NCBI GenBank assembly: GCA_030549175.1
Contig: JAUKUA010000003.1
Location: 4,464,001-4,528,000 of the forward strand
Reading direction: 5' to 3'
From: Lasiosphaeris hirsuta
Lineage: Eukaryota > Ascomycota > Sordariomycetes > Sordariales > Lasiosphaeriaceae
Length of the DNA stretch: 64,000 nt
The translations under genes were made by a program, and so were the position numbers. This document shows positions 57,788-64,000 of this stretch, piece after piece. The notes under the pieces are model-generated. The model saw only the letters and a list, made by a program, of their open reading frames with translations. It was not told the DNA's origin and ran no database searches. How positions within the stretch are numbered: the stretch's first letter is position 1; the number at the start of each line of letters is the position of its first letter.

Positions 57788-59896
57788 TCACCACAGCGCA
57801 AACTTCTTCTCCTCCGCCCTCTCCTTCTCCATCTTGGCATGCACCTTCCCCCTGAGGAACGCATTGCACAGCAGTCCGGCCGCAACACTAACGTTCAAGC
57901 TGTCAATCGTCTCGGATGTGCCTAGCACATTGGGGATATTCAAATCAAAGTCGGCCCTCTTGCGAACCATGCGCGACAGGCCCTCGCCCTCGCTGCCCAT
58001 CAACAGAATGCACGGCTTTTCGGCCAGCGGATCCGTCTCCTCCACCTCCCTCATATCCAGATGCGGCCGCGACTGCTTCCTGCCCGCGGGCGGCGGCGGC
58101 ACCGCCGCATACACCGCCCAGCCGTTGGCGCGCGACTCGTCGAGGAAGCGCTCGACCGAGTCGACCGAGAAGAGCGTCAGCTCCTCGGACGCGCCGGCTG
58201 CTGCCTTAAGCACGACGGGCGTCATGGATGCCGAGCCGCGCTTGGTGGTCGCGACTGCCGTCGCACCCAGGAAGCTGGCTGAGCGCAGGATGGCGCCCAC
58301 ATTGCCCGGGTCGAGCACACCGTGGAGCACTACCACGAGCGGACGGTGCGTGTCCTGGGCCGGGGTGGCGACGAAGTCGGCTGGGGCTTTGATAAGAGCT
58401 GCTTCCTCGGCGGACTGGTGGCCGAGGTTGAGGCTGAAGCCGGGATCTTCGGCGTCTTCGGAGAGCGGGCCGAGGGAAACGACGGGGCGCTGTGGGAGTG
58501 GCGACGCTTCGAGGACGTAGTTGTTGTGCGGGCGGCCGCCGCTCATCTTGTCCATCACACGAAGTCCCTCTTCGCGGAGGACGACGACCTTGATGCCTTT
58601 CTCCTGGGCGAGATTTTCAAGCGTGAAGTCAGGAGGGGTGTTGTCCTTGGCGTATTGCTCGCGGCGTGACGCGAAGTTGTTGCTGGGACGGTAAATGTAT
58701 AGCTTATACAGCTCCCGGCGCCCGCCTCTGAGTGCCGCTTCGACGACGGACTTACCGTATAGGAACTGCGATGCCGCCGTGGTGTGGGGGATGGATAGCG
58801 GGTACTCGCGGGCTTCACGGATCTCGCGCGGTGATCGCAGGTCGAAGGTGTCCTGAGTGATTCTTGGCGGCTCGGAGTGACTGCGAGGTGAAAAGTCCTC
58901 GGCGTTCGAGTCTCTCGCTCTTAGCTCCCTGGATTCTCTTGGCCCCCTGATGAACTCACTTGGCTCTCTTGGTTCTCTAAAGTCGCCAAACTCTCTGGGT
59001 CCTCTTGAATCTCCAAATTCCCTGGGTCCTCTGGATTCCCTTGGTTCTCTCGATTCCCTGGGACCTCTAGAGCCCCCGAACTCCCTGGGTCCTTTAGGCG
59101 CCCCAAACTCCCGAGCTCCTCTAGACTCTCTTGGCTCCCTGGGCCCTCTCGAGTCTCCGAACTCCGTAGGTCCCCTTGAGCTCATAAACTCCGTACCTCC
59201 AGAGCGATCCGAAGACCGGGCGTCACCGGCCGAGAAAGATCCCCCTCTTGTCTCTCTAGGCCCCTTCGAGTCTCTCATCTCCCTGGAGCCTCTGGAACCT
59301 CTGGTGGACCCCCTCGCGTCGCGAAATCCACGATCCTTGGAACGGGCCGGACCGGCCCAAGACTCGTCAACCGACCCGGATCTCTTACGATCTGGCTCCT
59401 TGTTGAATTCTCGTATCGCCTTGCTGAAGACGTCACCGGCCTCCGGACCCCCTCCGAGGTCTAGCGCTGAAGCACTTCTATTGTCAGCCTGTCCCAGGGC
59501 GCGTATATCGTTGTTCAGCTGCCCGGTTTTGAGCTGATATACCAGACTCTTCTTTCCAAAGTCGGATTCAGGATCGAAGAAGCGCGCACGACGTGTTTGA
59601 GGCTTAGCCTTGTCTGGATACTCGGTGATGTCCTTCTTGCCCCTGCTGATCTTGTAGGCCGGCTTAGGGATCGCGGCTCGGGCTCGTTGCCTCTCGGCAT
59701 ATGTCATGGGCTTTTCACCTTCCGGGGCCCTTGAGGATGGTCCCCGAGTCCTTTCTGACCGGCGCATGCCTCGGTGGATGCCAGAGAGCAGGGTGGCGTT
59801 TCTTGATGCGCCGGTGAGGCCTGTGAGACCAACTGGCGTTGAGCATATCAACGCAGAGGAGGGCCGCAAAGCACGGCAGGCTAATGAGAGTGTCAT
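57788..59896 (-). CDS. mrm1: Mitochondrial large-subunit rRNA 2'-O-ribose methyltransferase (MRM1, SpoU/TrmH family)
   Basis: Methylates the 2'-OH of a guanosine in the mitochondrial large rRNA using SAM (yeast Mrm1/Pet56). The single exon encodes 702 aa from the ATG at 59896. The N-terminus is Arg/Ser/Leu-rich, consistent with mitochondrial import. The C-terminal half contains the substrate-binding domain (FLYGKSVVEAALRGGRRELYKLYIY) and the SPOUT catalytic domain with all three motifs: DPGNVGAILRSASFLGA (about 529), ILLMGSEGEGLS (about 630) and NVLGTSETIDSLNVSVAAG (about 657-675). The latter two form the trefoil knot that binds SAM. A long basic, low-complexity insertion (about 120-330) carries a 9-residue repeat of the RGPREFGDS type and makes the protein much longer than yeast Mrm1. 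The ORF is intact through the repeat. Confidence 0.94.
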   Translation of the reverse strand: MTLSLACRALRPSSALICSTPVGLTGLTGASRNATLLSGIHRGMRRSERTRGPSSRAPEGEKPMTYAERQRARAAIPKPAYKISRGKKDITEYPDKAKPQTRRARFFDPESDFGKKSLVYQLKTGQLNNDIRALGQADNRSASALDLGGGPEAGDVFSKAIREFNKEPDRKRSGSVDESWAGPARSKDRGFRDARGSTRGSRGSREMRDSKGPRETRGGSFSAGDARSSDRSGGTEFMSSRGPTEFGDSRGPREPRESRGAREFGAPKGPREFGGSRGPRESREPRESRGPREFGDSRGPREFGDFREPREPSEFIRGPRESRELRARDSNAEDFSPRSHSEPPRITQDTFDLRSPREIREAREYPLSIPHTTAASQFLYGKSVVEAALRGGRRELYKLYIYRPSNNFASRREQYAKDNTPPDFTLENLAQEKGIKVVVLREEGLRVMDKMSGGRPHNNYVLEASPLPQRPVVSLGPLSEDAEDPGFSLNLGHQSAEEAALIKAPADFVATPAQDTHRPLVVVLHGVLDPGNVGAILRSASFLGATAVATTKRGSASMTPVVLKAAAGASEELTLFSVDSVERFLDESRANGWAVYAAVPPPPAGRKQSRPHLDMREVEETDPLAEKPCILLMGSEGEGLSRMVRKRADFDLNIPNVLGTSETIDSLNVSVAAGLLCNAFLRGKVHAKMEKERAEEKKFALW
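58921..59177 (-). repeat. Coding minisatellite, about nine 27-bp units
   Basis: The array encodes degenerate copies of RGPREFGDS/RGPREPRES inside mrm1. Units are multiples of three, so length changes would keep the frame. Antisense reading gives a Leu/Ser/Gly-rich artefactual ORF. Confidence 0.85.
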
Positions 59897-60719
59897 GACT
59901 GCTTTGATGTGATGCCAAACTTCGGTAAGACTATGGAACGTCCTACCAGTTCAGGGCATTAGCCCCTGCTACTAGCTTTGGACGGGCTGCACACTGCCGT
60001 TTGTATTATGCGGCTACTGACAGGCTCGCTTTCTTGCGGATTGATTGAGATTGGCTTTTACTTGAGAAGCGGTATCTTATGAGCTCTCGGACAATGATCT
60101 CTAGTAGCACACAGCGATTCTCCTCTCCTGAAGAAAAAAAAAAAAAGGCTGTATTGGAGCAGTAGTGCTTGGGGGCGCGGAGGCGGGTAAGGGCTCAACA
60201 GGGCATCAAGAGTATCCAAGTTGTACGAATAACCTTGAGAGATATTATGTGCCTGAAAATGCTAGAACTTCGTCGTGTGTTATGCTGGTGGTTCGTTTTG
60301 CGGAGAAAAGAGATATGGAGTCGAATGCAAACAGCAGTCGCAGGTATATAGGGTTTTTTTTTAGGGGGGATTTTTTAGGTGAGAATGAACCCGCCCACTA
60401 AAATATCCCTGCGTGAGATGCTTGGGCCAATGGGCGGCGTGAATCATCCCTCGAGCTAGCTCCTCTTATCGAGTCCGATAAAACGCGTCAATCAATATAC
60501 TGGGTCGCGTTCCCTCCACTTTTGATCCTCACGACTAAGCTGCTGGTATTCATGGCCACCACCACCACCAACCCGGCACGCACCATAGCCTCCTCACTAC
60601 CCCTGCGATAGGTTTGCCATCCTGAAGCCCCTATTCTACAAGCCAGTCTTACTCTTTGCGCCCAGGTTGCTGCTGCTATACCTTATTCGAGGACGCGGCC
60701 CCCGCCGCCGTGAGTGACC
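59897..60719. other. Divergent intergenic region between mrm1 and the acidic protein gene
   Basis: No gene is supported. An A12-13 run occurs near 60133-60146. The start of the next gene is preceded by CT-rich DNA. Confidence 0.65.
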
Positions 60720-61277
60720 ATGGCGAGGCGAAAGCGCTTTTTGAGCTCCGAAGATGAGCTGTTTACCGGCACCATTACCGAACGAGCGCGTTCCGAGTTC
60801 CAGTCTTACCTCTCCGACAACGAGGAGCTCCCAGAAGCTCCAGAGGCACTTGGAGGTCTCGAAGAGCTCGAAGGACTCGAAGCATCCGAGGGCCTCGAAT
60901 CTCCCGACGCTGCGCCAGACACAATGATGCTCAACACACCCGAGCCACCCGAGCAGCCGTTAAGCTCGGATGTGGCCTTGCCTGAGGCAGATTATGGGAG
61001 GAGCCCTCCACTCAGCAGTGGCTCCACCGACGGAATCACGAATCACCGCACGAACGGAAACTTTCATGGCATCATAGGTCGCGTTAGGGCCGTCGACATC
61101 GAGGTGCCCTTACCATGGTTATCACGGAGGCGACGAGCAACTTTTCGGCGCGTCGAGGTGCCAGCAGAGGAAACGACCCCAGAAGCGACCCCCGAGGCGG
61201 AGAGATACCCGGCGCGGAGGAGTCGAAGACTTGTGGTAAGAACACTAGCATTTCTCATGATTTTATTGTCCTTTTGA
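60720..61277 (+). CDS. Uncharacterised acidic protein (or first exon of a longer gene)
   Basis: I do not recognise it. The ORF begins at the ATG at 60720 (ACCATGG context; the upstream in-frame GTG is not used) and runs 185 codons. The N-terminus is basic (MARRKRFLSSEDEL). A Glu/Leu/Gly-rich repeat (LGGLEELEGLEASEGLES) follows, then Pro/Ser-rich and Arg-rich segments (WLSRRRRATFRRVEV), and last RRSRRLVVRTLAFLMILLSF. The final 15 residues lie after a good GTAAGA donor at 61236. Either the protein ends in a short hydrophobic tail, or the tail is intron sequence and the gene continues downstream. The donor is phase 0, the same phase as the next exon I can see (62558), but that would require an intron of about 1.3 kb. 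Coding status is supported by amino-acid composition only. Confidence 0.5.
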   Translation: MARRKRFLSSEDELFTGTITERARSEFQSYLSDNEELPEAPEALGGLEELEGLEASEGLESPDAAPDTMMLNTPEPPEQPLSSDVALPEADYGRSPPLSSGSTDGITNHRTNGNFHGIIGRVRAVDIEVPLPWLSRRRRATFRRVEVPAEETTPEATPEAERYPARRSRRLVVRTLAFLMILLSF

Positions 61278-62557
61278 TCACGGTTGCGACATGCTGGGAA
61301 AGGGGGACCTGTCAAGTGTCGAGGTTCAGTGCAATTGGTGGATAAAGGGCTTTCGTACAGAAGATTCACCCAGAAGCACGGGGGCCTAAAAGCATAGAGA
61401 GAGAGGGGAGGGCTTGGGCATCGTTTGCCAGAAACTCATCACTCAAGGGAGGTGAGGGAGGGAAGCCTTGGCAAAGAGCGTGGGCTGGGTTCGGGGCATG
61501 TGGGTTTGCTGGCTGGAACAGCTTGAGCTCAACCTGTCTCTGGGTTGAAACGTCAAGTGACGTAGTTGGTGCTATCGTGCTAGATTGGGCAAGCTTGAGC
61601 TGGTGAAGCCTCTTTTTCACCATCACAACTGCCCCTAGCTGCGTTGTCACTAATTTGACCCTAACTGTGTTCCCTCCCCTATTGCCATGTCCGATCTTAT
61701 GGGTGCCTTTCTGTGAAAAGTCTTCCAGACCCCGGCCCCGCCCTCGAGTGCTCTGGTGCAGAGATCCTCCCCCCCTCCTCCCTTCACCTCTGCCTTTTTC
61801 GTCGAATCTCTTGCAAGCATTGCCATCGCAGACCTGCCCCGAGCGCCTTCCTGCGAAGTTTGGGCCTATAAATTCCTACAACCGTCATAAATTCTTCTCC
61901 ACTTCCACCACGCACCCCAAAGTTTGGTGATATTCCTCACAAGATATACACCAACTCCAATGCCACCTAGACCGGCGGAGGTGACTACCCTTGGTTTCCA
62001 CCACCGTCGTTCTTTTCTTGCAAAATACACGGAGCTATTTCGCCCGAAGTTGAAGCTGTCTCGACCAGCCTTGCTCATTTCAAGATTCCTTGTCCACGCC
62101 TCAGCCGCCCAGAGCAGGACTTTGTGCAATCCAGCATGGTGAGACCTATTTTCACCCACAAATGCACAGTCCCATGAAGCAATACACCTACCATATATCT
62201 ATTCCCTGCCCCAAGATCACGGAGTCTGCAAAGTTGCAGGTAACGACGGTCTCAAATTATCTGCGTTGCTGCCCAGTGCTTGTTGGACCGGCACCCGTCA
62301 TACGGCATGCTTCATGCCGAACAGACAGCTTGATTTTCTTTTTCCACAGCTCACAATCTCGTCCCACCTTCATTCGAGGTAGCAACCGCAACCTAGTTTC
62401 CCCATTCTGTTCGGCTGTCATCCAAGTCCTCTCAGGTGTAAAATCATGACCCAGCCCCATCAAAACCCCCAGCCTGATTTGCCTTGCCCTTGATGCCGAC
62501 CAGTTGTTTTCTTAACCGTACCTTTTACATCAATTGTGACTAACAATTATACCGCAG
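61278..62557. other. Intergenic region or 5' region of the remodeller gene (unresolved)
   Basis: No coding exon is confidently placed. A TATA-like TATAAAT lies at 61867-61873. An ATG at 62136-62138 is followed directly by a GTGAGA donor. The acceptor at 62557 (TGACTAAC branch, CCGCAG) is convincing. Confidence 0.5.
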
Positions 62558-64000
62558 ACATCCCACATCAGCCACTACGGCCAATACGGTGGCGATGAGG
62601 CGGACTCGAGGAAAAGGAAGAGAAAGGAAGATGACGGTGCCTACGGCAGCAATGGCGAAGAGGATGAGATGGACGATTTTGAGGACGACTTTGAGGACTT
62701 CGACGTTGTTAAGCGTTATCGCTCACGCCAGTCCGGAACTGGCTCTTTCTTTGGAATCAGTGGAAGTCGCCCGACTAGAAGAGCTGCGGCCGAGAGTTCT
62801 CAAGCGACAAGGAGAGCCTTCCTGGGTCGCATGACTTCGAGCAAAGATGGTCGCAACGACGACCGAGATGAACTTCAAGACTCAGATCAAGATTTGAAAG
62901 ATCCCGACTTCTCTGTCGTTCAGTCAGACATCCTTCGGCCGAAACGCCAGAAAAAGCTCAGGTTTTCTAGAACGAGATCACGCCTGAGTGGACGCATGGG
63001 TGGATACACGCGAGGTGAGAACTCGGACATCGAGTTTGAGACCCGTCGTTCTTCCCGTGCGAACAAAAATACGAAAAATATGACCGACAACCAATATGAG
63101 GACGAAGAAATCTTCTACATCGAGGACGAGAAGAGTGTTGGAGTGTCCAAGACGGCCAGCATGCGCGAAACCTTCCAGCAGTCATACCCAGTCGACTTTA
63201 AGAAGGCTCACCACTGGAACTGCACCTCCTGTGGCTATGGAGGCTCGAACCCGAATAAGGGAGCTCTGATTCCCTGCCAGGGCTGCTCCAGTGCGCAGCA
63301 CAAAGCTTGCCTTGGTGCCCGGAGCACTCGGGACCAATGCGTCACCAAGGTGTCATCTGACTCCTGCGTTCTGCAATGCCGCTTCTGCGTTTGCGTACAC
63401 AGAAAAAAGGATCCGCGTGCCCCACGTGAGGACACCTGCCAGGTGTGCCACGTACAGGGCCGTTCCTGCGCGCGGTTCTCAGAGAAGAAGACTCCGAAAC
63501 AGGAGGAAAAGATACGCGCCGAGAATGACGGTGTTGACCCCGTCACTCCCATTGACCCAAAACTGGTCAACAACGGCGATACCGTTTTATTCCGCTGCGA
63601 GAAATGCCATCGCGGCTGGCACTACGAGCACCTTCCACATCCCATCAAGACGCGTGATCCTGCCATTGATGACCCTTTGAATCTTCGCCGTCACCGTCTT
63701 GAGGAGTACCAGATCAACTGGCTCTGCAAAGAATGTCTGGATACGGAGGAACTCAAGCCTGATAAGCTGGTAGCTTGGAGACCGATCTCCCGAGCCAGCT
63801 ACACTAGAGGCCAATCAATTGAAGACTTTACTGAAGACCAGGTCGAATACCTGGTCAGGTGGGAGAAAAAGTCATATAACCACTGCGTCTGGATGCCTGG
63901 CAGCTGGGTTTATGGTATCGTCAAGGCCGGGATGCGGAAATCCTTCGTGAACCGCACGTTTGGCGAAAATGCTGACAACGACGAGTTTGACGACGAGTTT
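62558..64000 (+). CDS. 5' part of a PHD/chromodomain chromatin remodeller (Mit1/CHD3-like), runs off the window
   Basis: The frame is open for 481 codons from a strong acceptor (CTAAC...CCGCAG at 62557) to the window end, so the 3' part is missing. The first residues read TSHISHYGQYGGDE. An acidic and basic nuclear N-terminus follows (DSRKRKRKEDD, DDFEDDFEDFD). At about 63214-63480 a Cys-rich region (HWNCTSCGYGG, CQGCSSAQHKAC, CRFCVCV, CQVCHVQGRSC) forms PHD-type zinc fingers. A further Cys/His set is at about 63595-63735 (CEKCHRGWHYEHL ... WLCKECLD). A chromodomain-like segment (VEYLVRWEKKSYNHCVWMPGSW) is at 63841-63906. This order is that of fungal Mit1/Mi-2-type SNF2 remodellers, so the helicase should lie just outside. 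The start is unresolved: the best candidate is the ATG at 62136 followed by intron 62139-62557, giving M-TSHISHYG. Confidence 0.85.

Noticed and set aside
58950..59537. 195-codon plus-strand ORF rich in Ser-Leu-Gly-Pro
   Set aside because: Antisense reading of the mrm1 minisatellite.

Overview
The window is nuclear DNA of a filamentous ascomycete, most likely a Sordariomycete of the Sordariales. Genes have one to six introns of about 50-140 bp with GT..AG ends and CTAAC/CTGAC/CTAAT branch sites. The gene set fits too: an NsdD/SUB-1 GATA factor, a HET-domain gene, a filamentous-type PKA regulatory subunit and a GPI-anchored cysteine-rich protein. There are no operons, phage features or CRISPR, and I found no rRNA or tRNA gene.

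Layout. 1-6.3 kb: the 3' end of a Pro/Gln-rich protein, then a seven-exon glutamate-cysteine ligase gene. 6.3-31 kb: a gene-poor block of about 24.6 kb whose only supported gene is the developmental GATA regulator nsdD/sub-1 (20.8-22.2 kb). It has about 14.5 kb of gene-free DNA upstream and 8.7 kb downstream, rich in G/C homopolymers, microsatellites and short palindromes. 31-36.6 kb: the FACT subunit SPT16 and, convergent to it, a CDC50/LEM3 flippase subunit that carries an apparent one-base frameshift. 39-49 kb: PKA regulatory subunit, splicing factor SPF27, a HET-domain protein, a neutral ceramidase and the NEDD8-conjugating enzyme UBC12. 49.5-55.3 kb: three amino-acid-metabolism genes, namely ketol-acid reductoisomerase, a PLP serine/threonine dehydratase (convergent to it) and an indoleamine 2,3-dioxygenase. 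55.5-64 kb: a GPI-anchored protein with four cysteine modules, a mitochondrial rRNA 2'-O-methyltransferase with a coding minisatellite, an uncharacterised acidic protein, and the 5' part of a PHD/chromodomain chromatin remodeller (Mit1/CHD3-like) that runs off the end.

Most genes are housekeeping genes and do not form one pathway. Two links stand out. Isoleucine/valine and threonine/serine metabolism sit side by side at 49.5-52.6 kb. nsdD/sub-1, a regulator of sexual development, sits alone in an unusually large non-coding territory. I found no previously undescribed multi-gene system. The best leads are the nsdD desert with its upstream ORFs and G-rich tracts, the cdc50 frameshift, the CxxC-HET architecture, the four-module cysteine protein, and the unresolved 5' end of the remodeller gene. 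Exon boundaries were deduced by hand from splice signals, reading frame and recalled protein-family conservation, not from transcripts.
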